Origin: JACZWL01 sp046756445
GTDB taxonomy: Bacteria; Pseudomonadota; Gammaproteobacteria; Steroidobacterales; Woeseiaceae
DNA length: 10,182 bases
Assembly (NCBI GenBank): GCA_046756445.1
Contig: JBHHWI010000104.1
Coordinates: 1 to 10,182 of the forward strand
Reading direction: 5' to 3'
The notes below the pieces were generated by a model. That model was not told the origin of the DNA. It was given only the letters and a program-made list of their open reading frames with translations, and made no database searches. The position numbers were made by a program, and so were the translations under genes. This document shows positions 1 to 6,490 of this stretch, in pieces. Each line of letters opens with the position of its first letter. Position 1 is the stretch's first letter.

Positions 1-7
1 GCGGAAT

Positions 8-53
8 CGGCTTATCCGGTCCGTCCGCCGTAAGCCGCGGTCGATACCGACCG
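8..53. other. Two adjacent small hairpins at the left edge
   Basis: A 7-bp inverted repeat (CGGCTTA at 8-14 with TAAGCCG at 31-37) is followed at once by a 6-bp one (CGGTCG at 38-43, CGACCG at 48-53, four-base loop). No T-run follows, so this is not a classical intrinsic terminator. It may be the structured 3' end of a gene lying left of the window or part of a repeat cut by the edge. I see no gene in 1-200. Confidence 0.35.
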
Positions 54-200
54 ATTATGACAAATGCGCGTGCCGACTCCTGAACCAGGGTCCGGGCGTA
101 TCAAACTCGGCGATTGTTGCACTGCCCACGAAGCAGGACTAAAGTGACAAACGACGCTTGGGCCCGATAATCCGTGGAACTCTGGCCATTGGTAGTGCTC

Positions 201-209
201 TGATATGAT
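201..209 (+). promoter_or_regulatory. Extended -10 promoter for the lipoprotein pair
   Basis: TGATATGAT contains an extended -10 (TG, one base, then TATGAT at 204-209, five of six consensus bases). No convincing -35 lies 16-18 bases upstream, which extended -10 promoters can tolerate. Transcription would start near 216. That leaves almost no leader for a GTG start at 222 but about 36 bases for the TTG at 252. Confidence 0.45.
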
Positions 210-251
210 GGATAACGAGAGGTGCGTCTGTCTGCCCGGGAGCGCGGCAAT

Positions 252-956
252 TTGACTGCGAGTACGCTTAAAGCGGTATCGACGGCAGTAGTCCTGACTG
301 TGTTGGGCGGCTGTGGGTCACAGGTGGTGATGGATGATCCGTCGGTTCCGGATCCTCTGTTCGACAAGATCCCCATCTCGGTCGCCGTCAGGTTTCCAAC
401 GGAATTTGAACATTTCGTGCACGAAGAGCAGGTGATCGGGAAGGAAAGGTGGACGATCGATCTTGGCCAGGCGAATTCTCTGCTTTTTACCAAGCTCTTT
501 CGCGCCATGTTTAACGACCTCACAGTCCTCGACAACGGCGCCGACCCAAACGATATGATCGTCGATGCGCTGATCGAACCGAGTATTGACGCCTTCGAGT
601 TTTCAACGCCGGGCCAGAGCCAGACACAGGCGTTTGCGGTTTGGATCCGCTATCGCATCAAGATATTCGACAGCGAGGGCAATCAATTCGCCAATTGGCC
701 GATCAGTGCCTACGGCAAGAGCCAGAGCACGACCATGGGTGGGGATGAGGCCCTGCAGCGTGCCGCGGTACTTGCCATGCGGGACGCCGCAGCATTGATC
801 GTCATGCAGATGGACAAGGCCACCGGCATAAGCGGCCTGACCCGCAAGCCGATATCCAATAGCGTTGCCGCAGGCCCGGAACCGGAAGCGCCGGAACCCG
901 CGAGCGAGGAGCCCCAGACTACGGCTTCGGAGGAAGCGACAGATGAATCGAGTTGA
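252..956 (+). CDS. Outer-membrane-type lipoprotein, family not recognised
   Basis: This encodes a predicted 234-residue lipoprotein of unknown function. The N-terminus is a lipoprotein signal peptide ending in VLGGC, with the lipidated cysteine at residue 21. The mature part looks alpha/beta: a segment around residues 41-93 (with FEHFVHEEQ and WTIDLG), a strand-rich stretch at 128-156 and a helix at 165-187. It ends in a Pro/Glu/Ser-rich acidic tail (about 209-234) likely to be disordered. I chose the TTG at 252 because GGGAG (238-242) stands nine bases upstream and the promoter at 201-209 fits it. A GTG at 222 would add ten residues and has AGAG directly against it, with no spacing. The 3' end overlaps the next lipoprotein gene by 14 bases, so the two are probably translated together. 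It vaguely resembles small periplasmic alpha/beta lipoproteins, but I assign no family. Confidence 0.8.
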   Translation: MTASTLKAVSTAVVLTVLGGCGSQVVMDDPSVPDPLFDKIPISVAVRFPTEFEHFVHEEQVIGKERWTIDLGQANSLLFTKLFRAMFNDLTVLDNGADPNDMIVDALIEPSIDAFEFSTPGQSQTQAFAVWIRYRIKIFDSEGNQFANWPISAYGKSQSTTMGGDEALQRAAVLAMRDAAALIVMQMDKATGISGLTRKPISNSVAAGPEPEAPEPASEEPQTTASEEATDESS

Positions 957-1620
957 GCGCATCGGATGGCTGGCGCTGGCGATAGTGTCATGCGTTGCAC
1001 TGGATGCCTGCACGACGGCGCGCGTTGAAGATACCAGGCAAACCGCTACCGGCATCGAATCGGGCGAAGGTGTGGTCATCATGGCGAGGAGCTACCACCT
1101 GGGAAACGAGACCGAGCAGAAGTTCATCGATTGCGTCGGATCGGCACTCGGCCGCGGTTCTTCCCGATTGCGCGTCGTACCGAACAGCGAATTCGTCGAT
1201 GCCCTCTTCCCGTGGTTCGAGCCCCGGACGGCACCGGCGGATACCAAGGGTCTGCCGGATCTGATGGAACGCCCCGGTGTTTCGGAGATGATCGAGAAGA
1301 AGGGCGTGCGATACGTCATCTGGCTCGATGGCGACACGGAAAGGGTTGCCGGTGGAGGTAGCCTGTCATGCGCTGCAGGACCCGGCGGCGGCGGTTGCTT
1401 CGGCTTCGCGTGGTGGCAGAACGATTCGAAATACGAAGCTGCCGTATGGGACCTTACCGCGCTCGAGTCCGCCGGAACGGTTAGCGCGGATGTCAGCGGG
1501 ACGTCCTTCCTTCCGGCCGTCATTATTCCGATTCCGCTGATTGCGCGCACCCGGTCGAAAGCCTGCAGGGGCCTCGCCGATCAGCTGAAGTTGTTTATTG
1601 TCGCCGAAGACGACGCCTGA
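943..1620 (+). CDS. Second lipoprotein of an overlapping pair, unknown function
   Basis: This is a 225-residue secreted protein, probably a lipoprotein. The ATG at 943 has AGGAAG (931-936) six bases upstream and lies inside the end of the preceding gene, so translation is likely coupled. The signal region has two possible lipidation cysteines. IVSC at 14-17 matches the lipobox but leaves a very short hydrophobic core. LDAC at 20-23 gives a better core but has Asp at -2. The mature part has a conserved-looking stretch DALFPWFEPRTAP (86-98), a possible nucleotide-fold-like strand VRYVIWLDG (122-130), a glycine-rich loop with Cys143 and Cys152, and a Pro/Ile-rich segment PAVIIPIPLI (191-200). 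With Cys64 and Cys208 there are four mature cysteines that could form periplasmic disulfides. I do not recognise a named family. Partnership with the upstream lipoprotein is inferred from the overlap. Confidence 0.8.
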   Translation: MNRVERIGWLALAIVSCVALDACTTARVEDTRQTATGIESGEGVVIMARSYHLGNETEQKFIDCVGSALGRGSSRLRVVPNSEFVDALFPWFEPRTAPADTKGLPDLMERPGVSEMIEKKGVRYVIWLDGDTERVAGGGSLSCAAGPGGGGCFGFAWWQNDSKYEAAVWDLTALESAGTVSADVSGTSFLPAVIIPIPLIARTRSKACRGLADQLKLFIVAEDDA

Positions 1621-1624
1621 TCTG

Positions 1625-1680
1625 CAGAACCTGCCTCAAGGGCAGCTGAGCGGCCAGGCGGGATTTTGAGGCAGGGTCTG
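1625..1680. repeat. Short inverted-repeat element between convergent genes
   Basis: The arms at 1625-1639 and 1666-1680 pair at 14 of 15 positions, enclosing a 26-base GC-rich loop. The element nearly fills the 64 bases between two convergent stop codons (1620 and 1685). It has no T-run, but its position suits a bidirectional transcription end. It is related to the element at 10063-10182. Bases 1650-1680 match 10151-10181 at 24 of 31 positions, and 1626-1640 match 10065-10079 at 13 of 15. Compared with that copy it lacks most of the interior, and it may be an internally deleted remnant. Confidence 0.75.
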
Positions 1681-1684
1681 GTCG

Positions 1685-2212
1685 TCAGGGACGACCTCCC
1701 CGGACGAAAGCCTTCCGATAATAGCTGGCATCCAGTTCTTCAATCGTGACATTCCGGCCGCTCGACGGTGCGTGCACGAATCGCCGGCTGCCCAGATAGA
1801 GTCCGACATGCGATACCTTGCCGTCGATATTGAAAAACAGTAGGTCGCCCACCCGAAGACTGCTCGCTGCAACCGGTCGCAGCGTGCGCCATTGATCCCT
1901 GGTGGTTCTGGGAATCGACTTGCCGGCCCGCGCATAGGCGTAGTGCACGAGTCCACTGCAGTCGAACCCACCGGGCGTGCTCCCGCCATAGCGATACGGG
2001 ACGCCGAGTTGTCTGACCGCCGTGACCGCGGCCTGCTCGCCGAGGGTCAGTCGCTTGGCCGGTCTTTCGTGCCGCGCAGCGACTTCAGGAGACCCGCCGG
2101 CCGGCGACCGATCAATCGTGCCAGGCCCCTGCGGCGCGCACGCACAGAGCACGACACCGATCGATACGACGCCGATGATGTTTCCAAGAACTCTGGCCGC
2201 CTGAGCTATCAT
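1685..2212 (-). CDS. NlpC/P60 (C40) peptidoglycan hydrolase lipoprotein
   Basis: This is a 175-residue lipoprotein of the NlpC/P60 family, whose members cut peptide bonds in peptidoglycan stems, typically the D-Glu-diaminopimelate bond. The signal peptide ends in LCAC with lipidation at Cys25. A short Pro-rich linker (27-54) precedes the catalytic domain (about 57-175). The triad is intact: Cys85 in GGFDCSGLV, His135 in SHVGLYLG and His147 in FVHAPSSG. Family hallmarks PYRYGG (72-77) and RVGDLLFF (120-127) are present. Size and layout resemble Spr/MepS- and NlpC-type single-domain enzymes, but the exact orthologue is not clear and I give no symbol. The ATG at 2212 is the only good start and has no clear Shine-Dalgarno sequence. 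The gene is divergent from the metallopeptidase gene 39 bases away, and its stop abuts the inverted repeat at 1625-1680. Confidence 0.93.
   Translation of the reverse strand: MIAQAARVLGNIIGVVSIGVVLCACAPQGPGTIDRSPAGGSPEVAARHERPAKRLTLGEQAAVTAVRQLGVPYRYGGSTPGGFDCSGLVHYAYARAGKSIPRTTRDQWRTLRPVAASSLRVGDLLFFNIDGKVSHVGLYLGSRRFVHAPSSGRNVTIEELDASYYRKAFVRGGRP
2207..2212 (+). promoter_or_regulatory. Possible -10 box for the metallopeptidase operon
   Basis: TATCAT matches five of six -10 bases. It overlaps the start codon of the minus-strand NlpC/P60 gene. A start near 2219 would give a leader of about 33 bases before the ATG at 2252. No good -35 is visible at the usual distance, so this is tentative. 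Confidence 0.3.
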
Positions 2213-2251
2213 GTCAATCGCCGAAAGTACCGCGAACGGCCTGAAATCGAC

Positions 2252-3547
2252 ATGAACTGTCTCCCAGGAATAGAAATATCACCGGAACCCGCTGCCGCAG
2301 CGAAGTCCTTGTCTGTGCTTGTCCTTCTGGTCCTAGGATGCTCCGCGGTAGCGCTGTCGCATGCGGCAGGCCCGACGACTGCGCGCGTCTATGGCGCCGA
2401 TTACAGCGTGCGGCCGGATATTTCCAGAGGCGGCGCCCATGTGGAACTGAGGATCTCTCAGAATCGGAAGCTGCTACGCCAGCTGAGCATGCCCCTGGAT
2501 GCGGCGATGATCAGTGACGTTTCGGGTGACGGGCTGGTATCGACGCGTGACGGCAGAGTCCATTGGGAGCCACCCGCCGAAGGCGGTGAACTTCGGTGGT
2601 TCGCAAAAATCGATCACCTGCGAATCGCTGACGGTTACGACGCTCTGGTCAGCGGCGAGTGGGCGCTCTTCAGGGCCGAAGATGTGATACCGCCGACGGC
2701 GACGAGAACCCTGAAAGGATCGGTCAGCAGGACCACGCTGGTATTCGACCTTCCCGACGGTTGGTCCGCCGTTACCGAGTACTTCAGGCGATCGAATGTC
2801 TTCAATATCTCCAACCCGGATCGCCGCTTTGACAGGCCGACCGGCTGGATCGTGCTCGGAGATCTCGGCGTCCGGCATGAAACCATCGCCGGTGTCCGCG
2901 TGGTTGTCGCGGCACCGGTCGGTCACGGCGTCAGGCGAATGGATATTCTGGCTATGCTTCGCTGGACACTGCCGGAACTCGTCCGGCTGTTGCCGGATTT
3001 TCCGAGGCGTCTGACAATTGTGGCCGCCGGTGATCCCATGTGGCGCGGCGGCCTGTCTGCGCCCGCATCGTTCTATGTTCACGCAGAACGCCCCCTGATC
3101 AGCGAGAATGGCACGAGCACAATCATGCACGAAGCGCTTCACGTCGGATTGGGCACCGGTGCCGTGAACGGGGCCGATTGGATTGTCGAGGGGCTTGCCG
3201 AATACTACAGCCTGGAGATCCTGCGGCGAAGCGGCACGATCGGCGAGAAGCGATATCGGACCGCAAGATCGAAACTCGCCGGTTGGGCAAGGGAAGCGAA
3301 GTCGCTTTGTGCCGACCCGGCAACCGGCGCGGTCACCGCCAGGGCCGTCACGCTGCTGGCAGCACTCGATTCCGAAATCAGCAGCCAGAGCGACGGAAAA
3401 CACGACCTCGATGACGTCATTCGCGCGGTTGCCGGTTCCCGAGCGAAGATTTCTGCGGAGCGGTTGCGCAACACTGCCAGGGATCTCGCCGATGGCGACA
3501 GTGCAGTGTTGAGCGACAATGACCTGGACAACTGCGAAATTCCGTAG
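2252..3547 (+). CDS. Secreted gluzincin metallopeptidase, M61-like
   Basis: This is a 431-residue exported zinc metallopeptidase. The zinc site is HEALH (His293, Glu294, His297) followed by WIVEGLAEYY, where Glu313 is the likely third ligand, the HExxH...E arrangement of gluzincins. The layout resembles the M61 (glycyl aminopeptidase) clan: a beta-rich N-terminal half (about 45-190), then a helical catalytic part (about 225-431). It is shorter than typical M61 proteins and lacks their C-terminal PDZ domain. Residues 20-39 form a hydrophobic export signal. Cleavage may follow HAA near 39, or Cys30 (VLGC) may be lipidated. The ATG at 2252 gives a long N-terminus before the signal; a TTG at 2309 is an alternative. 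The frame stays open upstream to 1892, but that part is antisense to the NlpC/P60 gene. The AAA+ gene follows after 19 bases, suggesting one operon. Peptidase status is fairly secure; substrate is unknown. Confidence 0.8.
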   Translation: MNCLPGIEISPEPAAAAKSLSVLVLLVLGCSAVALSHAAGPTTARVYGADYSVRPDISRGGAHVELRISQNRKLLRQLSMPLDAAMISDVSGDGLVSTRDGRVHWEPPAEGGELRWFAKIDHLRIADGYDALVSGEWALFRAEDVIPPTATRTLKGSVSRTTLVFDLPDGWSAVTEYFRRSNVFNISNPDRRFDRPTGWIVLGDLGVRHETIAGVRVVVAAPVGHGVRRMDILAMLRWTLPELVRLLPDFPRRLTIVAAGDPMWRGGLSAPASFYVHAERPLISENGTSTIMHEALHVGLGTGAVNGADWIVEGLAEYYSLEILRRSGTIGEKRYRTARSKLAGWAREAKSLCADPATGAVTARAVTLLAALDSEISSQSDGKHDLDDVIRAVAGSRAKISAERLRNTARDLADGDSAVLSDNDLDNCEIP

Positions 3548-3566
3548 CGCCATACGCCGGGTGTCC

Positions 3567-5057
3567 ATGGACAGACAACACGATCTAGAGCTGATACTTC
3601 GTTCCCGGACACCGATTCTGGTGATCGAGACGCGCGATGAATCGCGCATGCTCGAGATGTTGAAAACGATTACGATAACTCGGGCCAAAGACACCTACCT
3701 CCCCCTTTTTCGCTGGACGGTTACAGACGGTCTGCAACGCCTCGACATTTCGCTGGAGCCTCAGTTACACAATTCCGAGCCGGAGGAAGTGCTTCGTCAC
3801 ATCAGGGCGGTCGACAAGCCGGGTATATATATCCTGCTCGATTTTCATCCGTACCTTGAAAACCCGGTCAACGTCCGGTTGTTGAAGGACATCTGCATCC
3901 GCTTCGCCGAAATTCAACGGCATATTATTCTCGTAAGCCACAGCGTCTCACTGCCCGCGGAGCTGGAGAGTTTCAGTGCACGCTTTGACATGGCGCTGCC
4001 GACGGACACGGAGCGCGAGAAAATCATCAAGCGTGTCGCGGCCGAATGGGCACGGGAGAACCCCGGCTCGCAGGTCCAGGCTGATCCCAAAGCGTATCGA
4101 ATGCTGATTCAGAACCTCGCCGGTCTGACCGATGCTGATACCGAGAAACTGGCGAGAAACGCCATATTCTACGACGGCGCGATCACGAAGAGCGATTTGC
4201 CGGGCGTAATGCAGGCCAAGTACGAGTTGTTGAATCGCGGTGGCATCTTGCAGTTCGAGTACGATACGGTGAAATTCAGCGATGTTGGTGGACTGGCAAA
4301 ATTGAAGGGCTGGCTGGCAAAGAGAAGGGCTGCTTATCTGGACAGGCAAAACGCCAGACATCTCGACCCGCCGAAGGGCGTCCTGCTTATCGGCGTGCAG
4401 GGATGCGGGAAGAGTCTCGCGGCGAAGGCGACAGCGGGCATTTTCGGTACGCCGCTGCTGCGCCTGGACTTCGCCACCCTGTACAACAAGTACCACGGGG
4501 AAACCGAACGTAACCTGCGCGAGTCGCTGAAGACCGCTGACGTGATGGCACCGTGCGTCTTGTGGATCGATGAAATCGAGAAAGGCCTGGCCGGGCGGGG
4601 CGGCGAAACCGGAACGACGCAACGTGTGCTGGGAAGCTTCCTGAGCTGGATGGCAGAGAAGGATCGTGAGGTGTTTGTTGTGGCAACGGCGAACGATATC
4701 ACTGCGCTGCCGCCGGAACTCGTGCGTAAGGGCCGATTTGACGAGATATTCTTCGTCGATCTGCCGGACCCGGAAGTCCGGAAGTCAATTTTGCGCATTC
4801 ACCTGGCGAACCGCGGCCGGTCGGCCGCCGACTTCGACATCGCAAGGCTCGCTGAGGCGATGCACGGCTTTTCCGGCGCGGAGATCGAGCAGGCGGTGGT
4901 CTCCGCCCTGTATGCCGCGCACGCCGCCAAAACCGACCTGGCTACGGCGCACATTTTGAGTGAGATACAGAAGACCCGGCCGCTATCGGTCGTCATGTCG
5001 GAAAAAGTCGAAACACTCCGGCATTGGGCGGCCGGGCGCACGGTAGCCAGCGACTGA
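3567..5057 (+). CDS. Ycf46-like AAA+ ATPase
   Basis: This is a 496-residue cytosolic AAA+ ATPase of the Ycf46-like type. The N-terminal part (about 1-235) is an alpha/beta region starting LELILRSRTPILVIETRDE, with strand motifs GIYILLDFHPYL and RHIILVSHS, as in Ycf46 proteins. The AAA module follows: FSDVGGLAKLKGWL at the domain start, Walker A GVQGCGKS (276-283), Walker B VLWIDEIEK (Asp335, Glu336), sensor 1 VVATAND and arginine-finger region VRKGRFDE (Arg387, Arg390). A helical lid with FSGAEIEQAV completes it. All key ATPase residues are present and no protease domain is fused. Ycf46 is best known from cyanobacteria and plastids; the bacterial role outside them is unclear. I chose the ATG at 3567 because the family homology begins just after it. 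An ATG at 3519 would overlap the metallopeptidase gene by 29 bases. Neither has a strong ribosome-binding site. Confidence 0.9.
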   Translation: MDRQHDLELILRSRTPILVIETRDESRMLEMLKTITITRAKDTYLPLFRWTVTDGLQRLDISLEPQLHNSEPEEVLRHIRAVDKPGIYILLDFHPYLENPVNVRLLKDICIRFAEIQRHIILVSHSVSLPAELESFSARFDMALPTDTEREKIIKRVAAEWARENPGSQVQADPKAYRMLIQNLAGLTDADTEKLARNAIFYDGAITKSDLPGVMQAKYELLNRGGILQFEYDTVKFSDVGGLAKLKGWLAKRRAAYLDRQNARHLDPPKGVLLIGVQGCGKSLAAKATAGIFGTPLLRLDFATLYNKYHGETERNLRESLKTADVMAPCVLWIDEIEKGLAGRGGETGTTQRVLGSFLSWMAEKDREVFVVATANDITALPPELVRKGRFDEIFFVDLPDPEVRKSILRIHLANRGRSAADFDIARLAEAMHGFSGAEIEQAVVSALYAAHAAKTDLATAHILSEIQKTRPLSVVMSEKVETLRHWAAGRTVASD

Positions 5058-5152
5058 CGGGCGCCGATATGTGAGAGCAATCACGGTCTTTCAGGATACG
5101 TTCAGCTAGGCTCCGTCAGCATGTGCAGTGTAACCATAAACATGCTCGAAAA

Positions 5153-5464
5153 ATGCTGACACAAACCGCGCCAAAAGATCTCGAACTCAGCTCCACACAG
5201 AAATTAGCGCGCAACGCCCGAAAGCTCGCATCCCGGAGGATCTGGCTACCAAGAGTCCTTTATGATTGCCTGCCCTATTTCTATCTGACAGCCGGTTTTG
5301 CGGCGTTTTACGCAACCTTGTACATCAGCGACTGGTTCTGGGTGTTACCCCATTACATCCTGTTCTGCGCGGCTTGCCTGCACCTGGCGCTAGCCGTTTA
5401 TCGACGGCGTAAACGGCCCCGGCGACGCGATACAGATCAGTCCGGCACGACCGCGTCCGGCTAA
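5153..5464 (+). CDS. Small inner-membrane protein, two helices
   Basis: This is a 103-residue predicted membrane protein of unknown function. A basic N-terminal stretch (Lys17-Arg29) precedes a first transmembrane helix at about 37-58 and a second at about 61-83, joined by a very short turn (SDWFWVLP). The C-terminus is strongly basic (YRRRKRPRRR). Both ends should therefore face the cytoplasm, forming a helical hairpin. Aromatic residues are abundant (YFY, DWFWV, HYILF). A GTG at 5123 would add ten residues; I prefer the ATG at 5153. No clear ribosome-binding site precedes either. An ATG at 5121 in another frame reads 12 codons and ends at 5159, overlapping this start. The gene lies 95 bases after the AAA+ gene, on the same strand and probably in the same transcript. 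Confidence 0.7.
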   Translation: MLTQTAPKDLELSSTQKLARNARKLASRRIWLPRVLYDCLPYFYLTAGFAAFYATLYISDWFWVLPHYILFCAACLHLALAVYRRRKRPRRRDTDQSGTTASG

Positions 5465-5475
5465 CTCCCAATCGC

Positions 5476-5504
5476 TTGACCTCGGCGTGCTCTTGGTCGA
5501 GGAT
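5476..5504 (+). promoter_or_regulatory. Weak promoter candidate before the second membrane mini-gene
   Basis: TTGACC (5476-5481, five of six -35 bases) lies 17 bases from GAGGAT (5499-5504), which keeps only the key A and AT of the -10. This could be chance. Confidence 0.2.
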
Positions 5505-5548
5505 GGCTCGCTTCGTGCGAAAATACGGGTTTGCCTGTGCCTGCAGCA

Positions 5549-5899
5549 ATGAAATCTTGGAAACAGAAGGTGCTGAACGAACTTGCGCTGGTCCTTACGT
5601 TGTTTTTTGCGGGCCTGGTGTTGTTGCCGCTGGCAATCTATCTTACCGGCCAATCCGTGTTTGGCGAGTATGGCGGAGCGGGCTTTTCCGATTTCTACGG
5701 GCGCTTGAGCAGCGAAGTCCGGGAAGGCCGGCCGGTGGTCTGGTTTCTGGTATTGTCTCCCTACCTTGTCGTAATGCTTGTACGCCTGACCATCTGGACG
5801 TTTCGAAGGATGGGCCGCGCCGGGCGGCTGCAAGGGCAAGCGCACCACCGGCCGTCAGACCCGCGGACAGATAGCGGATCGGTGCAGGAAAAACCATGA
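5549..5899 (+). CDS. Small inner-membrane protein with two helices and conserved-looking loop
   Basis: This is a 116-residue predicted membrane protein of unknown function. Transmembrane helix 1 spans about 11-33 and helix 2 about 63-83. Between them is a 29-residue loop (FGEYGGAGFSDFYGRLSSEV) rich in Gly, Tyr and Phe, which should face the periplasm because the flanks (KSWKQK at the start, RRMGRAGR after helix 2) are basic. The C-terminal tail (about 89-116) is hydrophilic and probably disordered. The ATG at 5549 is preferred; a TTG at 5531 would add six residues. It follows the other small membrane protein by 84 bases on the same strand. Similar size and topology suggest that the two may act together, which is inference from context only. 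Confidence 0.7.
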   Translation: MKSWKQKVLNELALVLTLFFAGLVLLPLAIYLTGQSVFGEYGGAGFSDFYGRLSSEVREGRPVVWFLVLSPYLVVMLVRLTIWTFRRMGRAGRLQGQAHHRPSDPRTDSGSVQEKP

Positions 5900-5993
5900 C
5901 CCGCATCACGTTTTATCGCCTGCTAACAAGCAATTAGAGCGATTTTGATAGAAATTATGTTAACGATGGTGCATGCTCTGGGCTTACTCCAGC

Positions 5994-5999
5994 TATATT
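5994..5999 (+). promoter_or_regulatory. Possible -10 box in an AT-rich gap
   Basis: The gap 5900-6040 is clearly more AT-rich than the surrounding genes between about 5930 and 6005. TATATT at 5994-5999 matches five of six -10 bases, 42 bases before the next start codon. No matching -35 is seen. A second weaker set is TTAGAG (5934-5939) with TATGTT (5957-5962). Confidence 0.35.
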
Positions 6000-6040
6000 T
6001 GTGGTTCGCAGGTTTACGCAAGTAAGACCGTCAGGCACCA

Positions 6041-6403
6041 ATGATGAAGCGCTTTCTGACATGGCTAAGATCGAAGCTTTTCTCCCGGGACGCTGCATCG
6101 GCGCCGGTGCCCCGCCGAACCGCTCCCAGAATCAGGCAGAGCCCGAAACCGTCCAGGCCCAAGGACCGGGACGCCGAATTGGTGGAAGTATCCACCGAAC
6201 TCGGCGGACGTATCGAAGATGGTGGTCCGGGAAAGAACGTTTTGATACGCAACAAGTATGTCCGCGAGGACTCGGGCACGCATGAGACGCTCAAGATAAT
6301 CGACGATACCTTTCTCGAAGACGAAGAGGAACGCGGCATCGATCCGTATAACACAGGACGATTTGATCGCTCGAAGTCCTGGGATCTGAGAACCAAGAAG
6401 TAA
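6041..6403 (+). CDS. Unrecognised 120-residue cytosolic protein
   Basis: I assign no function. The N-terminal end (MMKRFLTWLRSKLFSR) could form a short basic amphipathic helix able to touch a membrane, but there is no signal peptide or transmembrane helix. Residues 18-44 are a basic, Pro-rich linker. The C-terminal two thirds look like the conserved part: GGRIEDGGPGKNVLIRNKYV (55-74), then an acidic stretch DDTFLEDEEERGIDPYNTG (88-106) and an RFDRSKSWDLR end. The start may be either of two tandem ATG codons, 6041 or 6044. The gene probably has its own promoter in the AT-rich gap upstream. It stands 87 bases before the DUF1232 gene. The absence of cysteines and the charge split (basic head, acidic tail) suggest an adaptor or a protein-interaction role, a guess only. 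Confidence 0.7.
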   Translation: MMKRFLTWLRSKLFSRDAASAPVPRRTAPRIRQSPKPSRPKDRDAELVEVSTELGGRIEDGGPGKNVLIRNKYVREDSGTHETLKIIDDTFLEDEEERGIDPYNTGRFDRSKSWDLRTKK

Positions 6404-6424
6404 GTTCACGCCCGCTCCTGTCGG

Positions 6425-6460
6425 CGTCAAATTGACGGCATCCCGGGCCGCCGGTAGTCT
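6425..6460 (+). promoter_or_regulatory. Promoter candidate with dyad over the -35
   Basis: TTGACG (6432-6437) lies 17 bases before TAGTCT (6455-6460), about 30 bases before the DUF1232 start codon. The -35 is the right half of a dyad, CGTCAA (6425-6430) and TTGACG with one base between. A protein bound there would cover the -35. Confidence 0.35.
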
Positions 6461-6490
6461 GCGGCACAACCGACCTGACGAAGCTTTTTC

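Noticed and set aside
603..1082. A 159-codon minus-strand frame over the lipoprotein junction
   Set aside because: It has no plausible domain and opposes two overlapping genes with good signals and ribosome-binding sites.
1621..1684. A standard intrinsic terminator between the convergent genes
   Set aside because: The stem is right but neither side has a run of T, so the classical type is not supported. I kept it as a repeat with possible terminator function.
1892..2251. N-terminal extension of the metallopeptidase gene
   Set aside because: The frame is open but runs antisense through the catalytic part of the NlpC/P60 gene, is Arg-rich, and would place the export signal far inside the protein.
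2211..2255. A 14-codon leader frame ending on the metallopeptidase start (ATGA overlap)
   Set aside because: Its ATG lies at or before the likely transcription start and overlaps the opposite gene's start codon, so it is probably chance.
2474..3694. A 406-codon minus-strand reading frame
   Set aside because: It is antisense to the metallopeptidase gene. Its product is rich in Arg, Cys and Gln with no domain or signal, while the plus strand has a clear HExxH protein.
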